Part shown: one piece after another, positions 19,696 to 29,276 of the stretch
How the letters are laid out: every line of letters begins with the position of its first letter
Position numbering within the stretch: position 1 is the stretch's first letter
Assembly (NCBI GenBank): GCA_020850715.1
Contig: JADZED010000017.1
Coordinates: 1-42,987 of the forward strand
Direction: 5' to 3'
From: Acidobacteriota bacterium
GTDB lineage: Bacteria; Acidobacteriota; Vicinamibacteria; Vicinamibacterales; CAVVIG01
Length of the DNA stretch: 42,987 nt
The notes under the pieces: model-generated
The model's input: only the letters and a program-made list of their open reading frames with translations
What the model was told of the DNA's origin: nothing
Databases searched by the model: none
Position numbers and translations under genes: made by a program

Positions 19696-21702
19696 GTGTG
19701 CGGCATCGCCGGCTTCGTCGGACCCGGCGGCGAGCGCCTCGCGCGGTCGATGTGCGCCGCGCTCGCGCACCGCGGCCCCGACGACGAAGGCTTTCATCTC
19801 GCGCCCGGCGTGGCGCTCGCGATGCGGCGTCTCGCCGTCATCGATCTCGCGACCGGGCAGCAGCCGATGGCGAACGAGTCGCGCGAGATCTGGGTCGTCT
19901 TCAACGGCGAGATCTACAACTACAGCGAGCTGCGGCACGGCCTGAAATCGCGGGGCCACCGGTTCAGGTCGGAGAGCGACACCGAGACCATCGTCCACCT
20001 CTACGAAGAGCTCGGCGTCGATTTCGTCGACGCGCTCCGCGGCATGTTCGCGATCGCACTGTGGGATGGACCGCGCCGGCGCCTCGTCCTCGCGCGCGAT
20101 CGGATTGGCGAGAAGCCGCTGTACTACCGCCGGACCGCCTCGGGGCTGTACTTCGCATCGGAGATCAAGGGGCTGCTGCCCGTCATGGCCTCGCGAAGCG
20201 CCGATCCACAGGCGGTCTGCGACTTCCTCGCGCTCGGGTACATCCCCGGCGCCCGGACCGCCTTCGACGGGGTCGCGAAGCTGGAGCCAGGTCACCGGCT
20301 CGTGTACGAGGACGGTCGCGCGGTGGTCGAACGCTACTGGGCGCCGGCCCGCGGCGCCGCGGCGCCCCCATTGAAGGAAGCGATAGACGAGACGGCCGAC
20401 AGGCTCGCCGATGCCGTGCGCGCCTGTCTGAAGAGCGACGTCGAAGTCGGAGCCTTCCTCAGCGGCGGCGTCGATTCGTCGATCCTCGTCGCCCTGATGC
20501 GCCGCCAGGCGGCGCGCGTGCAGACCTTCACGGTGGGGTACGAAGGGGCGGCTCGCGGATTCAACGAGCTCTCCCACGCCGCGCGGGTCGCCGCCCGGTT
20601 CGACACCGATCACCACGAGCTCCTGCTCGGCGCGCAATCGACGCTCGATCTGGTGCCGCGGGTGCTGTGGCACTTCGACGAGCCGCACGGCGAACCGACC
20701 TCCGCGCTCGTCTACGAGCTGGCCGGGTTCACCGCGCGGCACGTCAAGGTCGCGATCGGCGGCACCGGCGGCGACGAGATCTTCTTCGGCTATCCGCGCC
20801 ATCGGGCAGTCCGCCTGCTGGGTTACTACCGGCGTCTTCCCAAAGTCGTCCGCCGCCATCTCGTGGAGCGGATCGTGGCGCGCTGGCCGGAGTCGACGAC
20901 CGGAAATCGCTTTGCCAAGAGAGCGCGGCGATTCGTGGCGGGCGCGGATCTGACGCCGGACGCGGCGTATCTCTCCTGGGTGCGGCTGCTGGATCGCGAG
21001 GTCCACGCGGCGCTGATCGGCGGTTCGGTGAAGGGGCTGGCCGACGACCCGGCAGGAGATCGCGTCCTGCGAGATCATCTGTTCGCGGGCGGCGGGGACC
21101 TGCTCGATCGGGCGGCCGACCTCGACACCCGGGCCTACCTGCCGGATTTCCAGCTCACCTACATGGATCGGATGAGCATGGCGCACGGCCTCGAAGTCCG
21201 CTCGCCGCTCTGCGACTACCGCCTCGTGGAGCACGCGCTCGCCTTGCCGCCGCAGTATCGGCTGCGAGGCCTTCGGAGCAAGCACATCCTCAAGGAAATC
21301 GCGGCCAGGCTTCTCCCGCGCGAGATCGTGAACCGGCCAAAGGTCGGCTTCGACTCGCCGATTGGCGAATGGTTCCGTCGGGACCTGAGGCCATTCCTCG
21401 ACTCGTTCCTCGCGCCCGATCAGATCGCGCGCACCGGCCTTCTCGATCCGGACGCCGTACAGCGGCTGGTCGCGGATCACCTGGCGCGCCGGCGCGACTA
21501 CTCGCTCCAGTTGTGGAGCGTCATCGCGCTCGAGGCCTGGTACCGGATGTACATCGAAGATCGCGTGAGCGGCGCGGCCGACTGCGTCCTGGACCGCCTT
21601 CGCGGCGCTCCGCGATCCCGGGATGCCCACCTGTTCGCCGGCCGGTCTGGCGGCGCCACCCTTGACGACCGGAGTACCGGCCGTTCGATGGCATCGGCCT
21701 GA
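19696..21702 (+). CDS. Asparagine synthetase B-type glutamine amidotransferase
   Basis: This 668-aa protein starts at GTG 19696 so that Cys2 (MCGIAGF) becomes the glutaminase nucleophile after Met removal. The N-terminal domain has HRGPDDEG, FNGEIYNY and SESDTE; the C-terminal synthetase domain has the PP-loop FLSGGVDSSILVALM near 255, GGTGGDEIFFGYPRH and PDFQLTYMDRMSMAHGLEVRSPL. The reaction is ATP-dependent amide transfer from glutamine. Close relatives recur in exopolysaccharide loci, where they probably amidate a uronic acid or amino-acid decoration rather than make asparagine. About 60 residues longer than plain AsnB, with a poorly conserved tail. It begins 89 bp after the previous gene, the longest gap in this operon. 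Confidence 0.93.
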   Translation: MCGIAGFVGPGGERLARSMCAALAHRGPDDEGFHLAPGVALAMRRLAVIDLATGQQPMANESREIWVVFNGEIYNYSELRHGLKSRGHRFRSESDTETIVHLYEELGVDFVDALRGMFAIALWDGPRRRLVLARDRIGEKPLYYRRTASGLYFASEIKGLLPVMASRSADPQAVCDFLALGYIPGARTAFDGVAKLEPGHRLVYEDGRAVVERYWAPARGAAAPPLKEAIDETADRLADAVRACLKSDVEVGAFLSGGVDSSILVALMRRQAARVQTFTVGYEGAARGFNELSHAARVAARFDTDHHELLLGAQSTLDLVPRVLWHFDEPHGEPTSALVYELAGFTARHVKVAIGGTGGDEIFFGYPRHRAVRLLGYYRRLPKVVRRHLVERIVARWPESTTGNRFAKRARRFVAGADLTPDAAYLSWVRLLDREVHAALIGGSVKGLADDPAGDRVLRDHLFAGGGDLLDRAADLDTRAYLPDFQLTYMDRMSMAHGLEVRSPLCDYRLVEHALALPPQYRLRGLRSKHILKEIAARLLPREIVNRPKVGFDSPIGEWFRRDLRPFLDSFLAPDQIARTGLLDPDAVQRLVADHLARRRDYSLQLWSVIALEAWYRMYIEDRVSGAADCVLDRLRGAPRSRDAHLFAGRSGGATLDDRSTGRSMASA

Positions 21703-21922
21703 GGGCATGAAAGCGTCTTCTGCGCTGCCCGCTGCGCCGGACGCTCCGATGCGCGGCGGAGGGCCGTCGCACCTGGCTGCAGGCATGCGGCGCCTCGGCC
21801 TCGGCTCCATGTCCGTCCCTGCTCCTTCGCCGGTGGCGCGCACGCGAGGGACCAGAGCGCCGTGGCGAAGGCCGGGCCAGGGCGCCAAGGGCGAAGCGCC
21901 ACAGACGACACGGATCGCGCGA

Positions 21923-23581
21923 GTGCGACACGGCGCCAGGAAGCGTCCCGGCCCGAGCGTGCCCGCGACGCTCGTCGCGGTGCTGCTCTGGTTCGCACCG
22001 CTCCAGCGTTCTCAAGCAAGTCCGGCCGGCGGCTGGCAGCCGCCCCTCGGGATTCCGACTCCCTCGTTCGGCATCCGCGAGACCGCGCCCGAACCGCCAT
22101 GGCCGTGGGCGAAACCGGTGCGCGGCTTCTATTACGTGGAGCCGTCCGCGCCGGGCGCGACCGACATCTGGAATCCCTACGGAACGCCCGCCTCCCCCCG
22201 CGCCACGATCCCGCTGCGCCTGCCCGCCGGCGCCGTGGTCGAGCTCCGTGGCACCTACGACTACGCGCACAGGGGACTCTTCGGCATCGTGGCGGCCGGC
22301 ACCAGGGAGCGGCCGGTCTTCATCCGCGGCGCGAGCGATCGGGACATGCCGTCCATCCTCAGGCCGTGGGAAGTCAGCGGCGCCTACTGCGTCCTCGAAC
22401 ACCTGCGCTTCCGGGACCGCGACGGCGCAACGACCGGCTCGTTGGAGCTCCTCTCGCCGATCCACGACGTCGCGCTGCGCCACAGCGACGTCAGCGGCAA
22501 CCTGCGCGCCGGGGGCATCGGCGTCCGGAGCCGAGGATGGTGGACGACGGCGAGCCGGATCGTGATCTACGACAATCGCATCCACGACAATGGCGACCTC
22601 AGGGCGGCCTTCGACCAGGATTGCCACGGCATCGCCGTCGGCGAGCGCGTGAGCTATCTCTGGGTCGTCGACAACGAGCTCGCGCGCAACAGCGGCGATG
22701 GCATCCAGATCAACGCACGGAGCGCGGCAGGAGAGGCGGGCACCCACCACATCTTCGTCGGTCGCAACACGGCGCATCACAACAAGCAGAACGGCTTCTG
22801 GACCAAACAGGCGACCGACGTCGTCTTCTCGCAGAACGTCGCCTGGGCCCACCGTCCGAGCAACTCGTCGCCGGGCGGCGGACTGGGCTTCCAGTACGCG
22901 CCGTCGTATGTCTGGTTCCTCTTCAATCGGGTCTACGACTCAGATTTCGGCATCGTGACCGGCAGCGACAGGGACCTGGGCGCCGGCACCGAGAGCTTCT
23001 TCATCGGCAACGTGCTGCGCGACATCCACGACAGCGATGGGGACTTCAACCCGGCCACGGGATGGCAGAACTGCGGCATCAGCCTGGCGGGAGGCGTGAA
23101 CCATTACGTGATCAACAACACGATCGTGGATGTCGACTCCGGCATCTGCAGCCCGGGATTGACCGGCAAGGTCGAGCTGCACAACAACGTCGTCTTTGGC
23201 GTCCGGCCGGACGGCCAGCACGTCTTCCTCGAGTACCAGGCCGTGGCCGCGGCGTCGAGGGCGTCGGGCAACCTGTTCGGCCCGACCTACCGAGGGCGAA
23301 CCGCCGGGGTCGAGCACGAGATCGGTCCGACCGCCGGCGCCGGCGCCGCCGGCAACGCCGTGGCCTCCGACGCGGGTCTCGACCTCGCCCTCCCCGTGCC
23401 GCGGATCACCGCCGCGTCGCGGGCCGTCGACCTCGGCGTGGACGATCCGGCGGGCGTGTACTCATTGTTCCTGCATCGGTACGGGCTGGACATCCGCAGG
23501 GACTTCGACGGTCAGCGCAGACCGGCGGGCCGGGCCTGGGACGCCGGAGCGTTCGAGCTCGCTTCCCCGCCAAATCGGTGA
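21923..23581 (+). CDS. Secreted right-handed parallel beta-helix protein
   Basis: From GTG 21923 the 552-aa product begins with a clear signal peptide (Arg/Lys start, then VPATLVAVLLWFAPL and QAS). The body has repeats of the pectate-lyase/PbH1 type: IVIYDNRIHDNGD, LWVVDNELARNSGDGIQIN, IFVGRNTAHHNKQNGF, VVFSQNVAWAH and HYVINNTIVDVDS. Each rung carries the Asn ladder and alternating hydrophobics of a right-handed beta-helix. Such proteins are polysaccharide lyases, epimerases or hydrolases acting in the periplasm or outside. The frame is open back to ATG 21707, but those 72 residues are low-complexity and would bury the signal sequence. It converges with the deacetylase gene with a 70-bp overlap and no visible terminator. 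Substrate unknown, most likely the polysaccharide made here. Confidence 0.85.
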   Translation: MRHGARKRPGPSVPATLVAVLLWFAPLQRSQASPAGGWQPPLGIPTPSFGIRETAPEPPWPWAKPVRGFYYVEPSAPGATDIWNPYGTPASPRATIPLRLPAGAVVELRGTYDYAHRGLFGIVAAGTRERPVFIRGASDRDMPSILRPWEVSGAYCVLEHLRFRDRDGATTGSLELLSPIHDVALRHSDVSGNLRAGGIGVRSRGWWTTASRIVIYDNRIHDNGDLRAAFDQDCHGIAVGERVSYLWVVDNELARNSGDGIQINARSAAGEAGTHHIFVGRNTAHHNKQNGFWTKQATDVVFSQNVAWAHRPSNSSPGGGLGFQYAPSYVWFLFNRVYDSDFGIVTGSDRDLGAGTESFFIGNVLRDIHDSDGDFNPATGWQNCGISLAGGVNHYVINNTIVDVDSGICSPGLTGKVELHNNVVFGVRPDGQHVFLEYQAVAAASRASGNLFGPTYRGRTAGVEHEIGPTAGAGAAGNAVASDAGLDLALPVPRITAASRAVDLGVDDPAGVYSLFLHRYGLDIRRDFDGQRRPAGRAWDAGAFELASPPNR

Positions 23582-24693
23582 GCGCTCTCTCCTCCATCCG
23601 GCAGGCCGGGCGTCCCATCCGCCCCGCGCGTGCGGCGCCCCACCCGGCCGATGTCGCGGAGCCGTTCGCGAAGATTCAAGAGCGCATCGAGCAGGCCTGA
23701 CGCTTCGACGAGCAGCTCCGACGTGGTGCCGGCGGCCGGCAGATCGATTCGCCGCAGCATCATCAGATCGTCGCCCTGCCGGTTTCTTCCCCGTCTGGTC
23801 GTGACGGCGGCCCGGTAGCCGCACGACGCGACGGCGTCGCGCGCCTGCACGCTCACGCCGCCGTCGGGATAGCAGAAATGCTCGCACGGCCGTCCGGTCC
23901 ACTCTTCGAGCGAGCGCTTCGAGCGCCGGAGCTGGTCGGCGACGACGACCGGATCGAGCTGGTGGAGCCGCAAGTGATCGACCGTGTGGCTGCCGAAGCG
24001 CAGCGGGTCGCTCGGGCTGCGGAGATCGTCGACGGTCAGGATCGCCGACCACGGGTCGTCTTCCTGCAGCGGGGCGAGCGCACGTCCGCTGGCGACTTCC
24101 AGACGCGCCGCCAGAGCCTCCAGCTCCCGGCACATTTCCCGATCGTCTCGAACCGCCGCCTTGGCCTCGTCGCGAATGGCGCGAAACGACCGGTCCAGGC
24201 GATCGCGCGACGACGCGTCCAGCTCCACCACCGCCCCCCCGACGGGCACCTGCATGCCGCCGACCTGCGCGTGCTGGAGCGCGTAGTCGAGCCGATCGAA
24301 CCAGAACGGACGAGGCGATTCGACCAGTCCGCTGGCGACGAATACCGTGGCGGGCACGTCCTGGCGGCGCAGGATCGGCAGCGCGTGCGTCACATGGTTC
24401 CGGTAGCCGTCGTCGAACGTGAGGACGGCCGTGTGGGCGCGCATGGGCGCGACGCCGGCGAGCATGTCCACCGCCTCGTCGAGCGGGACGAATGCGAAGT
24501 GGCCCCGCAGCACTCGAAGGGCCTGGTCGAGCCGGCGCGGCGAGATCCGCTGGCGCAACGGCTGCCAGGCGTGCCGCGCTGTATCGTCCATCACGCCGTG
24601 GACCGTCAGAATCAGGAGCTCGCGGCGATGGAGGAGCCGCCACAGCCACAGGAGGCCCGTCGCCCGGAGGAGGAACGCGAGGGGCCGCCTCAT
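23512..24693 (-). CDS. NodB-family polysaccharide deacetylase
   Basis: This 393-aa protein has the NodB motifs: LTFDDGYRNHV (catalytic base and metal Asp) near residue 88 and FGSHTVDHLRLHQ (metal His pair) near 234, then CYPDGG near 280. It removes N- or O-acetyl groups from a glycan in a metal-dependent way. An N-terminal hydrophobic stretch, LAFLLRATGLLWLW, may be a membrane anchor or uncleaved signal. The start at 24693 overlaps the WecB stop as ATGA, so the pair is translationally coupled. The 70-bp convergent overlap with the beta-helix gene makes the last 20 or so residues (Arg/Pro-rich) look like readthrough rather than fold. Substrate is probably the polysaccharide of this locus. Confidence 0.92.
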   Translation of the reverse strand: MRRPLAFLLRATGLLWLWRLLHRRELLILTVHGVMDDTARHAWQPLRQRISPRRLDQALRVLRGHFAFVPLDEAVDMLAGVAPMRAHTAVLTFDDGYRNHVTHALPILRRQDVPATVFVASGLVESPRPFWFDRLDYALQHAQVGGMQVPVGGAVVELDASSRDRLDRSFRAIRDEAKAAVRDDREMCRELEALAARLEVASGRALAPLQEDDPWSAILTVDDLRSPSDPLRFGSHTVDHLRLHQLDPVVVADQLRRSKRSLEEWTGRPCEHFCYPDGGVSVQARDAVASCGYRAAVTTRRGRNRQGDDLMMLRRIDLPAAGTTSELLVEASGLLDALLNLRERLRDIGRVGRRTRGADGTPGLPDGGESAHRFGGEASSNAPASQARPAGLR

Positions 24694-25868
24694 GCGGCCG
24701 GACACGGCAGAGGGGCAGGGACCAGCCACGACGCGAGCGCATCGGCAATCCGCTCGCCCGCCGCGCCGTCCCACAACGGGATCGACCGCCCCGGCGGCCA
24801 CTCGCCGGCGAGCACCTGCCGGAATGCGGCGCGGATCGCAGCCGGTTCGCTGCCCACGAGGCGGCTCGTGCCGAGCTCCACCGTGATCGGGCGCTCGGTG
24901 TTGCGCCGCAGCGTCAGACAGGGAACGCCGAGCACGGAGGTTTCCTCCTGAAGCCCGCCTGAATCCGTGATGACCGCCGATGCGCCGGCCACGAGGGCGA
25001 GCGCGTCGAGGTACGGCAGCGGATCGACGCAAATCAGATCGGGCCGGCCCGGTCGAATGAGCTCCAGGAGACCCGCCGCCCGCGCGGCTGCGCGCGTCCG
25101 TGGGTGCACGGCGAATACCAGCGGCCGCTCGCGCGCGAGCTCTCCGAGGAGCTCGAGCAGCGGCGCGAGCGTCTCGGGGCGATCGACGTTCGACGGCCGG
25201 TGGAGCGTGACGAAGCCATAGGGCGAGCCGTTCAGCCCCAGCCTGGAGGCGATCCCGCTCCCTCTGGCGGCCGGCAGGTGCGCGCGCAGCGTGTCGATCA
25301 TCACGTTGCCGACCAGGCGCACCTTCGAGGACGGCAGCCCCTCGCGCTCGAGATTCGCCAGCCCGCTGGGCTCGGTCACGAGCAGGAGGTCGGCAACGGC
25401 GTCGGTGAGGAGCCGATTGATCTCCTCGGGCATCGTGCGATCGAAGCTGCGGAGGCCGGCCTCGACGTGCGCCACCGGCACCTGGAGCTTGACGGCGGCC
25501 AGGGCGCACGCGACCGTGCTGTTGACGTCGCCGAACACCACCGTGGCCGCGGGGCGCCCCGCGAGCAGGTGCGCTTCGTAGCGCTCGAGGATGCGGCCGG
25601 TCTGCGCCGCCTGCGTGCCCGAGCCCACGTCGAGGTGAACGTCGGGCGCCGGCAGATCGAGCTGCTCGAAGAAGCTGTCGCTCATGGCCGCGTCGTAGTG
25701 CTGTCCGGTGTGCACGACGCGGTAGGCCAGCCGTCCCTGCTTCCGGATGGCGCGGACCACCGGCGCGAGCTTCACGAAGTTCGGACGCGCGCCGGCGACC
25801 AGGTCGACGAGGGGAGCGGCGGCGCTTCCCGCACCAGCCGGCGCTCCGCGAACCTCCTTGACTGTCAT
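24690..25868 (-). CDS. wecB: UDP-N-acetylglucosamine 2-epimerase (non-hydrolysing)
   Basis: This 392-aa protein has the WecB hallmarks: GARPNFVKLAPV, VVHTGQHYDAAMSD, VFGDVNSTVAC, HVEAGLRSFDRTMPEEINR, TLHRPSNVD and DSGGLQEETSVLGVPCLTLR. The conserved Asp, Glu and His of the active site are all present. It interconverts UDP-GlcNAc and UDP-ManNAc in the cytosol. A ManNAc donor fits the WecG/TagA-type transferase at 13846, suggesting a ManNAc or ManNAcA residue in the glycan. ATG 25868 was chosen because it starts MTVKEVRG directly before the fold. The gene follows the sigma-54 activator by 59 bp on the same strand and probably belongs to its transcript. Confidence 0.94.
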   Translation of the reverse strand: MTVKEVRGAPAGAGSAAAPLVDLVAGARPNFVKLAPVVRAIRKQGRLAYRVVHTGQHYDAAMSDSFFEQLDLPAPDVHLDVGSGTQAAQTGRILERYEAHLLAGRPAATVVFGDVNSTVACALAAVKLQVPVAHVEAGLRSFDRTMPEEINRLLTDAVADLLLVTEPSGLANLEREGLPSSKVRLVGNVMIDTLRAHLPAARGSGIASRLGLNGSPYGFVTLHRPSNVDRPETLAPLLELLGELARERPLVFAVHPRTRAAARAAGLLELIRPGRPDLICVDPLPYLDALALVAGASAVITDSGGLQEETSVLGVPCLTLRRNTERPITVELGTSRLVGSEPAAIRAAFRQVLAGEWPPGRSIPLWDGAAGERIADALASWLVPAPLPCPAA

Positions 25869-25927
25869 CTGCCCCCGTGCCTCGTCTCGGCGTGCGGCCG
25901 GCCGGGAGGCCGCCGCCGCACCGGCGA

Positions 25928-27064
25928 TCAGCTCGCGCTGCGCTTGATGTAGTCCGCGCCGGCCATCGAAGGCCCGTCGGCCTTTGCGGTCCGGAAGTGC
26001 TGGAACGGCTGATGGCAGTCGTGCTTCCGCAGCAGATTGAGGAACCGGCGGTAGTCGCGCGGCGGCATGTTGAACAGCTCGATGAGCATCCGATAGTTGC
26101 CGCGCGTCTCCTCGAGGCCGCGATGGACCACGGCGCGCACGTCGTCGCGCGTCAGGTCGTGCTTCAGGAAGGGCGCGTGCACCGCGCTCCAGAACGACTC
26201 CCGCTCCGACAGCATGCGCTGCAGGATCGCGTTCACCTTGCGCGCGGCGTCGCCGGGACCGTCGGCGCCGCCGCCCTCGCGCGGCGCGGCATGCGGGAAC
26301 ATCACGTCGCGCGGCAGATCGGTGATCTCGATCGTGGCCGTCCGGCTGCGCACGATGATGCGCTCCACCACGTTCTTCAGCTCCCGCACGTTGCCGGGCC
26401 AGTCGTAGGCCACGAGCTTTCCGAGCGCAGCAGGCGAGAGGCGTACGAACCGCTGGTAGCGTTTGCCGTAGCTCTGGAGATAGTGCTCCAGCAGGTCGAC
26501 GACGTCCTCGGGCCGCTCGCGCAGCGGCGGCACGACCAGGTGCACGACGTTCAACCGGTAGTAGAGATCCTGGCGGAATTCGCCCTCGCGCACGCGCTGG
26601 AGGAGATCGCGGTTGGTCGCGCACACCACCCGCGCGTTCACCGTCGCAGTGCTGGCCACGCCGCCGATCGGCTGCAGCTCCCCGGTTTCGAGGAAGCGCA
26701 GCAGCAGCGACTGCATCCGCGCGCTCATCTCGCCGATCTCGTCGAGGAACACCATGCCGCGATCGGCCATCTGCAGCCGGCCGGGCTTGTCGCGGTACGC
26801 GCCCGTGAAGCTGCCGCGCGCGTGGCCGAACAGCTCCGATTCGAGCAGCGTGTCGGGGATCCCCGCGCAGTTGACGACCACGAGCGGCTCGGACGCCGCG
26901 GGGCTGTAGTGGTGGACGAGTCGGGCGATCAGCTCCTTGCCGACGCCGCTCTCGCCGGTGATGAGAACCTTGGCGGTCGACCGTGCCGCGAGCGCGGCCT
27001 CCTGCTGGAGCTCGCGAAGCGCCGCGCTGTGGCCGATGAGTTCGAATGAGGTGGTTGATGACAT
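25928..27064 (-). CDS. Stand-alone sigma-54 activator (AAA+), copy A, with unusual C-terminal module
   Basis: This 378-aa protein is almost all sigma-54 interaction AAA+ domain from about residue 8: Walker A GESGVGKELIARLVH, the sigma-54 contact loop as GSFTGA (usually GAFTGA), Walker B VFLDEIGEMS and YDWPGNVRELKNVVER. There is no receiver, GAF or PAS domain, so activity must be set by a partner protein or by its amount, as with PspF. Residues about 280-360 form a module shared with copy B (31520): ESFWSAV, then RGNYRMLIELFNMPPRDYRRFLNLLRKHDCH and PFQHFR. The RGNY part looks like a Fis-type HTH; the RKHDCH-PF end is unfamiliar. ATG 27064 was chosen over ATG 27133 because SSTTSFELIGHS starts the domain normally. 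Confidence 0.93.
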   Translation of the reverse strand: MSSTTSFELIGHSAALRELQQEAALAARSTAKVLITGESGVGKELIARLVHHYSPAASEPLVVVNCAGIPDTLLESELFGHARGSFTGAYRDKPGRLQMADRGMVFLDEIGEMSARMQSLLLRFLETGELQPIGGVASTATVNARVVCATNRDLLQRVREGEFRQDLYYRLNVVHLVVPPLRERPEDVVDLLEHYLQSYGKRYQRFVRLSPAALGKLVAYDWPGNVRELKNVVERIIVRSRTATIEITDLPRDVMFPHAAPREGGGADGPGDAARKVNAILQRMLSERESFWSAVHAPFLKHDLTRDDVRAVVHRGLEETRGNYRMLIELFNMPPRDYRRFLNLLRKHDCHQPFQHFRTAKADGPSMAGADYIKRSAS

Positions 27065-27230
27065 GGGCGAGCGAGCAATCGAACGAGATGGAGACGAAAC
27101 TTTCTCAGTTGGCGGTCTTTCTGTCAAGCACATCCATGTCGTCTATCAGCATATGGTGTCAGTTCAAACAATCCAGGAAAGACAGTAGGCCACCGTTTCG
27201 ATTCAATACACAACGTCGTCACCCCCACGC

Positions 27231-29243
27231 CTATTTGAAGTCAAAACTGTGCGTCAGGACGATCGGTCGATCGACCGACAAGGCGCCGGAGATCGAGACG
27301 ATAGGCTCCTTGACATGGTATTTTTGGCTGCGCCAGCCGCGGATCGGCGCCTCGGAGCCCGACGTGACGCGAACCGCCAGACGGCCGTCCAGCGCCAAGC
27401 CGACGCGGTGCCCGTCCACGTCGAGATCCAGCGCGTGCTCGTTCCGCCGGGAAACCCGGACATCCGGACCGACGTGGAATGCGACAGTCAGCTCGTGACG
27501 GGCGCGCATCACGAGCTCGTCCCGGACGGTCAGCACGCGGTCGGCAGCGCACAATTCGACACGGCGCCGGTGCAGCACCGGATCCGCCAGCCGGCAATAC
27601 CCGTCGTGCTCCCCCTCTACGACGCTGCGTTCCGCGGTGGCGGTCCACGCGAGACAGCGGGTCTTCGCCTTGCGCCCCCAGAGAAACAGCCCCTGCTGCA
27701 CCGACTGATCGAGGTCGTCGACGACAATCGTGTTGTGTGCCGCGGTGCTCCGGAAATAGGCGCGCCAGGCCGGATAGGTGAAGTAATCGAACGTGCCGCC
27801 ATCCACGAGCACCTCCCGTCCGAACGCCCGGACGATGATGCTGAGCGCGTCCGCGTGGCCGTGCGCCGCGAGCGCCTGGAAACCGAGCGGGCCGCAGTCG
27901 AACACGACGCTGATGTCGTCCCCCTCGCCGGGCGTCCCCGACTGCAGCAGGTAGTAGCCCGATTCCGGAAGGGCGCGCGACTGCAGCCGCGGAGGTCTCT
28001 CGTCGGGCAGGTTCGTGAACCGGCTGACGCCGTCGGCGCCGAGGAGCCAGCGCGCCGGCTCCCGCAGCCGGCCTGACGCCCGCTTGAAGTCCGCGCGGTC
28101 GAACAGCACGGCTCCCACGGAAAGCATCGCCTGCAGATCGTCGTCGTCGCGCCCGAGGTCCAGCACGTAGCCGTCGTCGGCATCGCCGATCGCCGGCAGC
28201 GGGCCGCCCTCGCCGAGCGCCGCAGCGAACTCGGTCATCGCCTCCAGCCGTTCCCAATAGAACGCCGGGAATTCCTGCCCGAGACGGCGGCCGGCGATCG
28301 CCGCCGCGAGCAGGAGCCAGAACGAGAACAGGTGGTACGAGAACGCCTGCTCGCCGCCGCCACCGTCGGCATGCGTCTGGACGACGATCTCGCGGCAGAG
28401 GATCTCGAAGCTCCGATCCCGGAGCGCGGCGGCGTTCCGCAGCGCGGGCAGGTAGGCGGTCGCGACGTACACGCCGGCCGCTTCGCCGATCAGATGGTTG
28501 TTCGCCGACGAGCCCCGTGAGTACTTCCGCGAGATCTCCCAGACGTGCAGGTAGGCCGCGTGCGCCAGCCTCTCCGCAAGACCGGCCGTCACGCATCCCG
28601 AATCGAGAATCAGGTCGACGGTCCAGATCCAGTTGATCAGCCGGACGCCCAGCTCCAGCGGGCTTCGCCAGTTCATTCCACGGCCGAAGGGGTTCTGCTC
28701 GAGCCACGACTGGAGCTGGTCGACGGCCGCCTGCGCGTATCGCTGTCTGCCCGTCGCGCGATACGCCCGCGCGAGCACCACCAGATGCTGGTGCCGATTC
28801 GGCTCCCAGACGACCTTCGCGTCGCCGGCGACCCGGACGTCCCGGTAATCGATCGCGTCCGCGAAGGTCCGCGGCGTCGGAATGCCGTGCTCGTGATCGC
28901 GGTGCCAGTCGATCGGCGAGCCGAGATCCCGCACGCAGCCGAACAGCGCGATCCGGTGCGCGGCGATCGCATCGGCGCGGGCCGTGAGGCGGCGCAGCCA
29001 GTCGTGCTCGGGCGCGCCGGGACGCGCGTCGATCCACTGCCCCAGGGGGACGTCGCTCAGCCTCGGCGCCCCGGGCCCGGCGAGCGCGCGGCCGGCCTCG
29101 CCGGCGGCGCGTGCGGTCGGATGGAGGTCGAGCGTCGCCCGCAGACGATCGATCGGGCGGCGCGCGAGTGCGCGGACACGCCACGCGATCTCGGCGGCCG
29201 GCATGGCGCGCAAACGATGCAGGTACCACGCGGGATGTTGCAC
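27231..29243 (-). CDS. Heparinase II/III-like polysaccharide lyase
   Basis: This 670-aa protein begins AWYLHRLRAMPAAEIAWRV, the N-terminal signature common to heparinase-like proteins of exopolysaccharide loci. An alpha/alpha-toroid (about 90-380) contains NNHLIGEAAGVYVA and GGGGEQAFSYHLF, with the Asn, Tyr and His expected of Hepar_II_III enzymes. A beta-sheet domain (about 400-660) has HGHADALSIIVRAFGREVLVDGGTF. No secretion signal is evident, so it may act in the cytosol or by an unrecognised route; relatives in these loci are thought to trim or modify the polymer. The GTG at 29243 is 58 bp from the divergent GT4 start, with an inverted repeat between them. Confidence 0.9.
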   Translation of the reverse strand: MQHPAWYLHRLRAMPAAEIAWRVRALARRPIDRLRATLDLHPTARAAGEAGRALAGPGAPRLSDVPLGQWIDARPGAPEHDWLRRLTARADAIAAHRIALFGCVRDLGSPIDWHRDHEHGIPTPRTFADAIDYRDVRVAGDAKVVWEPNRHQHLVVLARAYRATGRQRYAQAAVDQLQSWLEQNPFGRGMNWRSPLELGVRLINWIWTVDLILDSGCVTAGLAERLAHAAYLHVWEISRKYSRGSSANNHLIGEAAGVYVATAYLPALRNAAALRDRSFEILCREIVVQTHADGGGGEQAFSYHLFSFWLLLAAAIAGRRLGQEFPAFYWERLEAMTEFAAALGEGGPLPAIGDADDGYVLDLGRDDDDLQAMLSVGAVLFDRADFKRASGRLREPARWLLGADGVSRFTNLPDERPPRLQSRALPESGYYLLQSGTPGEGDDISVVFDCGPLGFQALAAHGHADALSIIVRAFGREVLVDGGTFDYFTYPAWRAYFRSTAAHNTIVVDDLDQSVQQGLFLWGRKAKTRCLAWTATAERSVVEGEHDGYCRLADPVLHRRRVELCAADRVLTVRDELVMRARHELTVAFHVGPDVRVSRRNEHALDLDVDGHRVGLALDGRLAVRVTSGSEAPIRGWRSQKYHVKEPIVSISGALSVDRPIVLTHSFDFK

Positions 29244-29253
29244 GTCGGATCCA

Positions 29254-29276
29254 GATCGCGCCGCCTTGGCGCGATC
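29254..29276. repeat. 9-bp perfect inverted repeat between divergent heparinase-like and GT4 genes
   Basis: GATCGCGCC (29254-29262) and GGCGCGATC (29268-29276) flank a 5-bp spacer in the 58-bp divergent gap. Size and placement suit a dimeric regulator operator covering both promoters. No T-tract follows, so a terminator is unlikely. Confidence 0.55.

Noticed and set aside
21707..21922. ATG 21707 as the start of the beta-helix gene
   Set aside because: The 72 added residues are low-complexity and would place the clear signal peptide deep inside the protein.
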